Shown here one piece after another: positions 40,676 through 48,014 of a stretch of 64,000 bases of DNA (positions are counted from its first letter, which is position 1; each line of letters begins with the position of its first letter). A model generated the notes under the pieces. It ran no database searches, was not told the DNA's origin, and saw only the letters and a list, made by a program, of their open reading frames with translations. The position numbers and the translations under genes are program-made. The stretch comes from DASVHS01 sp035468985. GTDB taxonomy: Bacteria > Acidobacteriota > Thermoanaerobaculia > Gp7-AA8. Where the stretch lies: positions 39,604 to 103,603 of the forward strand of contig DATISF010000040.1 of NCBI GenBank assembly GCA_035468985.1, in the 5' to 3' direction.

Positions 40676-41247
40676 GAACCCGAGTACCTGCTGCCTGGGG
40701 CGTTCAACGGAACGCCGGCGGCGCAGAGCGGACATGTCTCGGGCGCGTAGGTCTCGAGATCGAGCGCGAGGAGCGATTCATACGGGGCATCGAACGGGTT
40801 TTCCTTGCCGCTCCGGTTGAGGATCGAGGCGAAGCCGAACACGAGGCCACCGTGCTGCGCGACGACCTTCGCGGCCTCTTTCGTCGACTTGCCCGTCGTG
40901 ACCACGTCCTCGACGATGACGATGCGGTCACCCTCGCGGATCTTGAACCCGCGGCGCAGCGTCATCTCGCCGTCCTTCCGCTCCGTGAACACCATCGGCT
41001 TGTCCAGCGCCTCGGCGACGGTGTAGCCGATGATCAGTCCGCCCAACGCGGGAGCGACGATCTTGTGCGGCCGCATCGATCGCACTTTCGCCGCCAACGC
41101 CTCGCCGATGGCTTTCGCGTTCCGCGGGGCTTCCAGCAGCAGCGCGCACTGCACGTACTGCGGGCTGTGCAGGCCGGACGAGAGGCGGAAATGCCCCTGC
41201 AGAAGTGCGCCTGTTTTGTGAAGCAGCGCCAGTACGTCGAGAGACAT
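40672..41247 (-). CDS. pyrE: Orotate phosphoribosyltransferase
   Basis: ATG 41247 gives 191 residues; an earlier in-frame start at 41286 would overlap the promoter. The PRPP-binding motif is IVIVEDVVTTGKS, and the N-terminal LLHKTGALLQGHFRLSSGLHS is the orotate site. The C-terminal CPLCAAG is common in PyrE of this size class. It makes OMP from orotate in pyrimidine synthesis. It heads a tightly coupled run (biotin carrier, HMG-CoA lyase, thioesterase, SirB1-like), an unusual mix of nucleotide and leucine metabolism. Confidence 0.95.
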   Translation of the reverse strand: MSLDVLALLHKTGALLQGHFRLSSGLHSPQYVQCALLLEAPRNAKAIGEALAAKVRSMRPHKIVAPALGGLIIGYTVAEALDKPMVFTERKDGEMTLRRGFKIREGDRIVIVEDVVTTGKSTKEAAKVVAQHGGLVFGFASILNRSGKENPFDAPYESLLALDLETYAPETCPLCAAGVPLNAPGSRYSGS

Positions 41248-41257
41248 CGGTCCGGCG

Positions 41258-41263
41258 AGAATA
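41258..41263 (-). promoter_or_regulatory. Candidate -10 box (TATTCT) for the pyrE operon
   Basis: TATTCT on the minus strand ends 10 nt before the ATG at 41247. The divergent TAGAAT at 41262-41267 could serve yqeY, giving overlapping back-to-back promoters. Confidence 0.45.
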
Positions 41264-41288
41264 GAATGGCCTCCGGAGAGAAGCAACC

Positions 41289-41735
41289 ATGGGCAAGCTG
41301 ACGGAACAGGTTCGCACCGACCTCACCGAGTCGATGAAGGCACGCAGTGCCGAGCGGACCTCCACGCTGCGCATGCTGCAATCGGCATTCAAGTACGAGC
41401 AGATTGAGGTCGGGCACGAGCTGTCGGACGAGGAAGCGATGGCGGTGGTGCGGAAAAGCCTCAAGCAGCGCCACGACTCCGTCGAGCAGTACACGAAGGG
41501 GAATCGTCCCGATTTGGCGGCAAAAGAGCAGGCGGAGATCGAGATCCTGAAGGCCTACATGCCGCCCGAGTTGAGCGAGGCCGAGCTGGAAACCGGTCTG
41601 CGCGAGATCATCGCCTCCACCGGCGCGCAGTCGAAAAAAGACCTCGGCAAGGTCATGAAAGAGGCCACGGCGAAATACAAGGGGCGGGCGGAAGGAAAGA
41701 AAATTCAGGAGATCGTTTCGCGTTTGCTTCCCTGA
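41289..41735 (+). CDS. GatB/YqeY-domain protein
   Basis: The 148-residue helical protein matches YqeY, related to the tail domain of the GatB amidotransferase subunit: TSTLRMLQSAFKYEQIEVG, VVRKSLKQRHDSVEQYTKG, AEIEILKAYMPPELSE, KKDLGKVMKEATAKYKGRAE. It may act on tRNA-related steps, but the role is not established. It has a GGAGAG Shine-Dalgarno about 10 nt upstream, unlike many neighbours. moeB starts 3 nt after its stop. Confidence 0.93.
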   Translation: MGKLTEQVRTDLTESMKARSAERTSTLRMLQSAFKYEQIEVGHELSDEEAMAVVRKSLKQRHDSVEQYTKGNRPDLAAKEQAEIEILKAYMPPELSEAELETGLREIIASTGAQSKKDLGKVMKEATAKYKGRAEGKKIQEIVSRLLP

Positions 41736-41738
41736 ATC

Positions 41739-42854
41739 ATGCTCACTGATCACGACCGCCACCGTTACTCGCGCCACCTTCTCCTTCCCGAGATCGGCGA
41801 AGAAGGGCAGGAGAAACTCAAGCGCGCCTCCGCGCTGATCGTCGGCGTGGGCGGATTGGGAAGCCCGGCGGCGATGTATCTGGCAGCGGCGGGCATCGGC
41901 CGGCTGGGTCTCATCGACTTCGATACCGTCGACGAATCGAACCTGCAACGGCAGATTCTCTACGGCGAGTCGGTCGTCGGCGAGCGCAAGCTCGACGCCG
42001 CGTGGAAGCGTCTGCGCGACATGAATCGCGATCTGCGCATCGAGACGTTCAACGATCGCCTGACGTCGCGCAACGCCCGGCCGCTGATGGAGCCGTACGA
42101 TCTCATCCTCGACGGCACCGACAATTTCGCCACGCGATATCTGGTCAACGACGCATGCGTGATGCTGCGAAAGCCGAACGTCTACGCATCGATCTACCGT
42201 TTCGAAGGGCAGATCTCCGTGTTCGATGCGAGCCGCGGCCCGTGTTACCGCTGCATCTATCCCGATCCTCCGCCGCCGAACCTCGTGCCCTCGTGCGCGG
42301 AGGGCGGTGTGCTCGGCGTGCTTCCGGGGATTGTCGGCTCGCTGCAGGCCGCGGAAGCGATCAAGCTGATCACCGGCGCGGGCGAGCCGCTGATCGGGCG
42401 CATGCTGCTGTTCGACGCCCTGAACACCACGTTCCGCACATTGCGCATTCCCAAGAACGCCGCCTGCAAGGTGTGCGGACCCGACCCGGAGATCCGGCAA
42501 CTCATCGATTACGAGGAGTACTGCAGTCCCGTGAACAACATGGAAATTACAGCAGGAGAGCTCGCGGAGCGCCTGGGCCGCGGCGATCAGGTCGTGCTTC
42601 TCGACGTCCGCGAGCCCGTCGAATGGAACCTCGGCCACCTCGAGAACGCGCGGCACATTCCGATGCGGCAGATCCCCTCAGAGATGGATTCGCTGCCGCG
42701 CGACACGGAGATCGTTGTGTACTGCCGCTCCGGCTCTCGCAGCGCGAACGTTCAGCACTACCTGCTGAACAACGGCTTCACGAAGGTGAAGAATCTCGCC
42801 GGCGGCCTCATTGCCTGGTCCCGCGAGATCGATCCGTCGATGAAGGTTCGCTAG
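41739..42854 (+). CDS. moeB: MoeB/ThiF-type E1-like adenylyltransferase fused to rhodanese
   Basis: The protein has 371 residues. Residues 1-250 are the E1-like domain: LIVGVGGLGSPAAMYLAAAG (ATP site), DFDTVDESNLQRQILY, catalytic Cys in LVPSCAEGGVLG, and structural zinc pairs PCYRCIYP and ACKVCGPD. Residues ~265-371 are a rhodanese with the active site VVYCRSGSRSANV. The enzyme adenylates, and the rhodanese can sulfurate, a ubiquitin-like sulfur carrier (MoaD/ThiS/CysO type) for molybdopterin, thiamine or cysteine synthesis. The cognate carrier is not nearby. The 3' end overlaps the CAP gene by 47 nt. Confidence 0.94.
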   Translation: MLTDHDRHRYSRHLLLPEIGEEGQEKLKRASALIVGVGGLGSPAAMYLAAAGIGRLGLIDFDTVDESNLQRQILYGESVVGERKLDAAWKRLRDMNRDLRIETFNDRLTSRNARPLMEPYDLILDGTDNFATRYLVNDACVMLRKPNVYASIYRFEGQISVFDASRGPCYRCIYPDPPPPNLVPSCAEGGVLGVLPGIVGSLQAAEAIKLITGAGEPLIGRMLLFDALNTTFRTLRIPKNAACKVCGPDPEIRQLIDYEEYCSPVNNMEITAGELAERLGRGDQVVLLDVREPVEWNLGHLENARHIPMRQIPSEMDSLPRDTEIVVYCRSGSRSANVQHYLLNNGFTKVKNLAGGLIAWSREIDPSMKVR

Positions 42855-43323
42855 CCGCCACCGTCGGAGTCCTCTGACGTCCGAACATCACCACGATGGA
42901 TTTGCCGCTGGCGCGTCGCGTCGTCGATCCCTCGACGATCGCCACGCCGCAGTCCTGGTAGATGGGGGAAAGGATGTTCGCGCGATGGCCCTTCGACTCC
43001 ATCCAGGCATCGACGAGCACTTCCACCGTGTCGAAACCTGACGCGAGATTCTCGCCCGCGTACTGGTAGTCGTATCCGTGCGGCTGCAGCCACACGAAGG
43101 GTTCGCGCCCCTCCGGCGAGACATGCGACCAGTAGCCCTCGTCTTCCATGTCCGTGACGCGATCGTCGGCCGCTTGATCGAGCCGCACGTCTTCATGAAG
43201 CTGCGGAAGGCCGGCGGCGACGCGGCGCACGTTCATCTCCGCCACGACCGAGGAGCGCGTGATGTCGGACGCGAAGGCGGCTGTCGCGACGAACGCGATC
43301 GCCATGACCAGGAGCTTCCGCAT
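42808..43323 (-). CDS. Exported CAP/SCP (YkwD-like) protein
   Basis: ATG 43323 gives 171 residues with a signal peptide (MRKLLVMAIAFVATAAFA); an upstream ATG at 43341 adds six residues. The CAP domain has MNVRRVAAGLPQLHEDVRLD, EGYWSHVSPEGREPF (the His/Ser motif), YAGENLASGF, GHRANILSPIYQDCGVAIV and VVMFGRQ, giving the His-Glu-Glu-His cavity of the superfamily. Bacterial YkwD-type proteins are secreted with unclear roles. The basic Ser/Thr-rich tail lies in the region overlapping moeB. Confidence 0.9.
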   Translation of the reverse strand: MRKLLVMAIAFVATAAFASDITRSSVVAEMNVRRVAAGLPQLHEDVRLDQAADDRVTDMEDEGYWSHVSPEGREPFVWLQPHGYDYQYAGENLASGFDTVEVLVDAWMESKGHRANILSPIYQDCGVAIVEGSTTRRASGKSIVVMFGRQRTPTVAASEPSSTDRSRGTRQ

Positions 43324-43361
43324 GTGGGCGCCAAAACGCATGGTCCGGGTTCCGAGCTTCC

Positions 43362-44564
43362 CTACTGTACGCCGTCAGGCCGGACGCGCAGGAAAAACGT
43401 GCAGGCTTTCCCGGTCTTCGACTCCGCCCACACCGAGCCGCTGTGCTTCACGGCAAATTCGCGGCACTTGAAGAGTCCGCGACCCGTGCGCTCCGGCGCC
43501 GAAGCATTCCACACGAATGAGGGCTCGAAGATCACCTGGCGCAGACTCTCCGGAACGGTTGGGCCGGTATCCATGACGAAGAAGAGCAGCAGCGGCTTGC
43601 TCTTGTGCTCCATCCAGCGGACGCCGACGACGACCTGCCCGCCACCGGGAACGTAGTGCAGCGCGTTGTCCATCAGGATCGCTAACGCTTCGGTGAGTTG
43701 CTCGTGCGCGGAGAAGCGCTCTTCGAGCTCCTGCACGTCGATCTGCAGCTTGATGCCTTTCAGATCGGCGTACGGAATGAACCGGTCCGCGACGCGGCGC
43801 ACGACCTCGGTGACCGTGGGCACCGGGCGTGCGGCGGGCGCCCGCGCATCGATCGCCGGCGCCATCTCCAGCGAGGAGAGGATCTGGTCGAGCGTCGATG
43901 CGGCATCGGCGAGCAGTGGATCGATGGTGCCGCCCCGCGACGATGCAAGAAGCGAGTCGCGCAACGCGCGCGCGGGACCGAGGACGGTTTCGCGGATGTA
44001 CATCATGAACGAGGCGTTCGTTTCGTTCATCGGGTCGGTGTTCCGGAAGAACAACACCGCCCCACCCGCTCCGCCCGACAACGGAACGAGCGAATAGAGA
44101 AGATTGCGACCGCGGACGCGGATGCCCGCGGACGCCGGCACCGAGAGATCGCCGATGCGGATCCCGGCCTTCTCCTCGATGAACCGCACGTTGCCGAGAT
44201 CGGCTTGCGAGGCATCGAACAGCGTCTTGGCCTCGTCGGAGACGAACTTTACGCTCTTGTCGGGTCCGAGCAGAACGGATGGGACGCCGGCCGCGACGAG
44301 AAGATTGACGACGCTGGTGATTGCGGGAGTGGCCGCCTCGACGGGAAACGGGAGGATGGGCGCTTTGGGGAAGGGATCGAGCTGCGGCTTTTCTTGCGGC
44401 GCGGCTGCAGCGGCTTGTGGAGCGGCAGCCGTCTCGGCCGCCGGCCGGCGGGCGGGGACGCCTGCAGCGCCACTCTCCGCCTTCGGCTTTCGCGGCCTGT
44501 CGCATTTCTCGCACAGGATTCCCGTCGCGATTTCGCGGCCGCACATGAAGCACTTACGCGCCAT
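43362..44564 (-). CDS. Zinc-ribbon sensor histidine-kinase-like protein
   Basis: ATG 44564 gives 400 residues. The N-terminus is a zinc ribbon (MARKCFMCGREIATGILCEKCDRP), followed by an Ala/Pro-rich linker partly encoded by a palindrome-like segment. A PAS-like domain (~95-200; VPSVLLGPDKSVKFVSDEAKTL) comes next. The C-terminus is a HATPase_c domain with N box ILMDNALHYVPGGGQVVVG, G1 box FVMDTGPTVPESLR and G2 box ERTGRGLFKCREFAVKHSGS. No clear phosphoacceptor H box is seen in MMYIRETVLGPARALRDSLL, so it may be an atypical kinase or ATP-binding regulator. It has no membrane segment. The response regulator is not adjacent. Confidence 0.83.
   Translation of the reverse strand: MARKCFMCGREIATGILCEKCDRPRKPKAESGAAGVPARRPAAETAAAPQAAAAAPQEKPQLDPFPKAPILPFPVEAATPAITSVVNLLVAAGVPSVLLGPDKSVKFVSDEAKTLFDASQADLGNVRFIEEKAGIRIGDLSVPASAGIRVRGRNLLYSLVPLSGGAGGAVLFFRNTDPMNETNASFMMYIRETVLGPARALRDSLLASSRGGTIDPLLADAASTLDQILSSLEMAPAIDARAPAARPVPTVTEVVRRVADRFIPYADLKGIKLQIDVQELEERFSAHEQLTEALAILMDNALHYVPGGGQVVVGVRWMEHKSKPLLLFFVMDTGPTVPESLRQVIFEPSFVWNASAPERTGRGLFKCREFAVKHSGSVWAESKTGKACTFFLRVRPDGVQ
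44417..44473. repeat. Degenerate palindrome in the histidine-kinase linker
   Basis: GTGGAGCGGCAGCCG at the left pairs at 12 of 15 positions with the right end. The core is GGCCGCCGGCCGGC. It encodes the Ala/Pro-rich linker (GVPARRPAAETAAAP region). It could be an eroded member of the GGAG/CTCC family or only biased composition. Confidence 0.35.
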
Positions 44565-44574
44565 GGGACCAAAA

Positions 44575-44580
44575 ATCTTA
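44575..44580 (-). promoter_or_regulatory. Candidate -10 box (TAAGAT) for the histidine-kinase-like gene
   Basis: TAAGAT on the minus strand ends 10 nt before the ATG at 44564, with no Shine-Dalgarno. Confidence 0.45.
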
Positions 44581-44594
44581 CGCCTGACCTGCGA

Positions 44595-44600
44595 TAGAGT
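44595..44600 (+). promoter_or_regulatory. Candidate -10 box (TAGAGT) for the hydroxyacyl-CoA dehydrogenase gene
   Basis: TAGAGT ends 9 nt before the ATG at 44610, with no Shine-Dalgarno. It faces the divergent TAAGAT. Confidence 0.4.
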
Positions 44601-44609
44601 CACGGCCTT

Positions 44610-45491
44610 ATGCGACACATCGCTGTGATTGGCGGCGGGACCATGGGAAACGGCATCGCCCACACCGCCGCGGCTACCGGTTTCGAGGTCACGCTCGTCG
44701 ACGTCGAGCAGCAGTTCCTCGACCGCGCCATGTCGGCGATCTCCGCCAACCTTCAACGCGGAGTCGACAAAGGTCGGATGACGGCCGAGGAGAAGGACGC
44801 CGTTCTTGGAAGAGTCAAACCGACGACCGACCTCCGCGAAGCCGGCAAGGCGGACATCGTCGTCGAGGCCATCATCGAGAATCTGGCCGCGAAGACCGAG
44901 CTTTTCCAGAAGCTCGACAAGCTCACGAGCCCCGAATGCATCCTGGCCTCGAACACATCATCGATCTCGATCACCAAGCTCGCGTCGTCGACGAAGAAAG
45001 CCGACAAAGTCATCGGCATGCACTTCATGAATCCCGTTCCGGTGATGACGCTGGTCGAGGTCATCCGGGGGATGGCGACGTCGGATGATACGTATCAACG
45101 CGTCGAGGACCTCGCTAAGCGCATGGGGAAGACGGCGATCGAGGTCAACGACTATCCCGGGTTCATTTCGAACCGCGTGCTGATGCCGATGATCAACGAG
45201 GCCATTTTCGCGTTGTACGAGGGAGTGGCGACGCCTGCGGCGATCGATGGCGTGATGAAGCTGGGGATGAATCACCCGATGGGCCCTCTGACGCTGGCCG
45301 ACTTCATCGGGCTCGACGTCTGCCTGGCAATTCTTCGCGTTCTGGAAGAAGGATTTGGCGATCCGAAATACCGTCCGTGCCCGCTGCTCGTCAAGATGGT
45401 CGACGCCGGATGGCTCGGAAAGAAAAGTGGCAGAGGGTTTTACGACTACAGGAAGGCCGCGGCAGGCGCGTCACATTCGGTTGTGACATAG
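44610..45491 (+). CDS. 3-hydroxybutyryl/3-hydroxyacyl-CoA dehydrogenase
   Basis: The 293-residue enzyme has an N-terminal NAD Rossmann motif (HIAVIGGGTMGNGIAHTAA), SNTSSISITKLAS, the catalytic His in GMHFMNPVPVMTLVEVI and the signature DYPGFISNRVLMPMINEAI. The C-terminal dimerisation helices include MNHPMGPLTLADFIGLDVCL. It oxidises 3-hydroxyacyl-CoA in fatty-acid breakdown, or runs in reverse in butyrate/PHB-type pathways. It is complete and monofunctional (no hydratase fusion). It is functionally linked to the acyl-CoA dehydrogenase at 3100-4992. Confidence 0.95.
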   Translation: MRHIAVIGGGTMGNGIAHTAAATGFEVTLVDVEQQFLDRAMSAISANLQRGVDKGRMTAEEKDAVLGRVKPTTDLREAGKADIVVEAIIENLAAKTELFQKLDKLTSPECILASNTSSISITKLASSTKKADKVIGMHFMNPVPVMTLVEVIRGMATSDDTYQRVEDLAKRMGKTAIEVNDYPGFISNRVLMPMINEAIFALYEGVATPAAIDGVMKLGMNHPMGPLTLADFIGLDVCLAILRVLEEGFGDPKYRPCPLLVKMVDAGWLGKKSGRGFYDYRKAAAGASHSVVT

Positions 45492-45518
45492 TTGAGGCTC
45501 CCATCAAGGAGCACTCGA

Positions 45519-47945
45519 ATGAAGCACGCCCGCCTCGGATTTGTGTGGCTGAGCCTGGTCGCTCTGCCTCTGTTCGCCGGTTTCGCTTCCAACGATCTGA
45601 TCCTCCCCGCGGTGGGCCGGATCGAAGGCGCTGGTGGCGCTCAGTTCTACACGACGGTATGGATCACGAACCCGTCACCTTCGGCGAGCATCGACTATCA
45701 GATTCAGTTCCTTACGTCGGGCCAGCCCAACCTGTCGCCGCCGACGATCACTGACTCGCTGGTCCCGGGGGCGACGAAGGTGTACGACAACATCGCGGAG
45801 AATCTGTTCGGGATCAAAGGCCTTCTTGGGGCGGTGCGCATCCGCGCCGCCGGCGACATCGTCGCCTCGTCACGGATCTACAGCAAGAGCGCGGAACAAA
45901 CTCTCGGCAACTCTCAAGGGCTGTTCTACTCGGCAATTCCCAGCCGTTTTGGCATTGCCAGCGGAGAGACGGCACTGCTTCAGGGAGTCCGTCAGGATTC
46001 CGACTTTCGCTACAACATCTTTCTCGTCGAAAGCAGTGGCAGCCCGGCCACAGTCCGTGTCGCCATCCACGACTCGAGCGGTGATCGTGGGAGCTCCTCG
46101 GTTGCTCTTCAACCGTTCGAGCAGCGGATCATCGGGGTCGCCAACGTCGTGTCCTCGCCAGTCGCGGACGGCACCGTCAACGCGAGCGTTGTCGACGGGT
46201 CCGGCCGGGTGATCATCGCCGGGTCGCAGGTCGCGAACGGCAGCACGGACGCAACAGGATTCGAGATGGCGTTTCGTTCCGACCTTCTCGGCACCGGAAC
46301 GATCACAGGAGTCACTGCCGGGGAGGGTCTGGCCGGGGGAGGGACTTCGGGAAACGTGACCATCGGCATCGCTCCCGGTGCAGTCGTACGAAGCGTCAAC
46401 GGCCATGCCGATAACGTACGTCTGATCGGCGGAGACAACGTTGTGATCGCCGACAGCGACGGCGCGCTGCGGATCTCATCCACTGCGCTGCGCGGCCCGG
46501 TCGGGGCGCAGGGACCTCCCGGGCCACAAGGTGCCAAGGGGCTCAACTGGCGCGGTGCCTGGAACAGCACGACCGCGTACGCCACCGATGACGCGGTGAG
46601 TTTTGCAGGCGCGTCGTTTCTGGCCATCGCCGCTGGAAGCAACCAGCAGCCCGATGTGTCGCTGGCTGCGTGGGCGTTGCTCGCCGACCGCGCGAATTTC
46701 ACCGGAGCTGCGGCGGGTGGCGATTTGAGCGGAACGTTTCCGAACCCGACGATTGCGAGCGTGGGCGGCGTGAGCGCGGCCTCGATCGTCAGCGCTGCGA
46801 GCGCAACAGCCGCGGCGGCCGCAACGAATACCGCGAACAGCCTCGTGCAACGCGATGCAGCGGGAAACTTCGCCGCCGGAACGATCACCGCGAATCTGAA
46901 CGGTCACGCCACCTCGGCGACGAACTTTTCGGGATCGCTCGCCGGCGACGTCACAGGGACACAGAACGCGACGAGCGTTGCCACTGTCGGAGGCCAGAGC
47001 GCCGCCAGCATCGCTGCGGGCGCCGCGCTCAGCGCAGGTGCAACGAGCGCGAATGTCCCGAACACGCTCGTGCGCCGCGACGGGTCCGGGAACTTCAGCG
47101 CCAACGTCATCACCGCGAGTCTCACCGGAAACGCCACGACCGCGACGAACTTCTCGGGCTCGCTCGCCGGTGATGTCACCGGAACGCAGTCGTCCACCGT
47201 CGTCGGCAGCGTCGGCGGCCAGTCCGCGGCGAGCGTCGCGGCCGCGGTCGGAGGAATCAACGCCGCCACGAGCACCAACGTCGCCAATGCGATCGTGCGC
47301 CGCGACGGGTCCGGGAACTTCTCGGCGGGAACGATCACGGGAACATTGCTCGGCAACGCGTCGACCGCAACATCATCCTCGAGCTTTTCCGGACCGCTCG
47401 CCGGAGACGTCACCGGCACCCAGGCAGCGACCGTCGTGGCTCGCGTCGGCGGTCAACTCGCCAGCGTGATCGCCGCGGGAGCGTTGGCAGCAAACGGCGC
47501 GACAAGCAACAACACGGCGAATACTCTTGTCCGCCGCGATGCCTTCGGAGGTTTCTCCGCCGGATCGATCACGATTACGGATCTGAGCTCCGGCGGCAGT
47601 CTGCTGTTCAACACGAGCGGGTCGTCTCTTCGTGCCGCGGGTTCGGCGAACTCGCTCGCCGCGCTCGGTCGCGGAATCAGAATCATCTCCGGACACACAG
47701 ACATCACCGGCACGGTCTATGGCGATAACACGGGCGACTTCTCTGTCTCCCATCCGTCGACCGGCCACTTCGTCATCACACTGAACCCGTCGCTGAGCGG
47801 ATGGCTCGCGACCTACGTCGAGCCGGGCGCGCTCGAAGTCGGTACGCTGTCATCAAACTCAACCGTAAACGTCTCGATGAGGTTCCCCGGCGGCGGTGCG
47901 TTTGTCGACCAGGGCTTCAGTTTCGTCATCGTGGGGTTTCAGTGA
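45519..47945 (+). CDS. Large secreted repeat protein with collagen-like and tail-fibre-like segments
   Basis: The protein has 808 residues; the start is fixed by AAGGAG 7 nt before ATG 45519 and by the signal peptide (LGFVWLSLVALPLFAGFA). Residues ~20-270 are a beta-rich domain (GRIEGAGGAQFYTTVWITNP, ASSRIYSKS). A short collagen-like tract, GPVGAQGPPGPQGAKG (~327), and a carbohydrate-binding-like WRGAWNSTTAYATDDAVSF follow. Then come about four 70-80-residue repeats, each with (A/V)xRDGSGNFSAxxI, FSGSLAGDVTGTQ and VGGQSAASI, typical of trimeric phage-tail-fibre/adhesin stalks. A beta-rich end contains GFSFVIVGF. It is probably an extracellular or surface trimer. No S74 chaperone domain is seen. 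Confidence 0.85.
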   Translation: MKHARLGFVWLSLVALPLFAGFASNDLILPAVGRIEGAGGAQFYTTVWITNPSPSASIDYQIQFLTSGQPNLSPPTITDSLVPGATKVYDNIAENLFGIKGLLGAVRIRAAGDIVASSRIYSKSAEQTLGNSQGLFYSAIPSRFGIASGETALLQGVRQDSDFRYNIFLVESSGSPATVRVAIHDSSGDRGSSSVALQPFEQRIIGVANVVSSPVADGTVNASVVDGSGRVIIAGSQVANGSTDATGFEMAFRSDLLGTGTITGVTAGEGLAGGGTSGNVTIGIAPGAVVRSVNGHADNVRLIGGDNVVIADSDGALRISSTALRGPVGAQGPPGPQGAKGLNWRGAWNSTTAYATDDAVSFAGASFLAIAAGSNQQPDVSLAAWALLADRANFTGAAAGGDLSGTFPNPTIASVGGVSAASIVSAASATAAAAATNTANSLVQRDAAGNFAAGTITANLNGHATSATNFSGSLAGDVTGTQNATSVATVGGQSAASIAAGAALSAGATSANVPNTLVRRDGSGNFSANVITASLTGNATTATNFSGSLAGDVTGTQSSTVVGSVGGQSAASVAAAVGGINAATSTNVANAIVRRDGSGNFSAGTITGTLLGNASTATSSSSFSGPLAGDVTGTQAATVVARVGGQLASVIAAGALAANGATSNNTANTLVRRDAFGGFSAGSITITDLSSGGSLLFNTSGSSLRAAGSANSLAALGRGIRIISGHTDITGTVYGDNTGDFSVSHPSTGHFVITLNPSLSGWLATYVEPGALEVGTLSSNSTVNVSMRFPGGGAFVDQGFSFVIVGFQ

Positions 47946-48014
47946 CATGCGAAGTTCCCCCGGGGGGCAGTGACATACTTCGCCGCCGCTCCGTGTTATA
48001 AGCGCAAATCGCCC

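Noticed and set aside
46800..47560. Direct repeats spaced ~230 nt considered as a CRISPR or tandem DNA array
   Set aside because: They follow codon periodicity and encode imperfect protein repeats; spacers are not unique short sequences and there are no cas genes.
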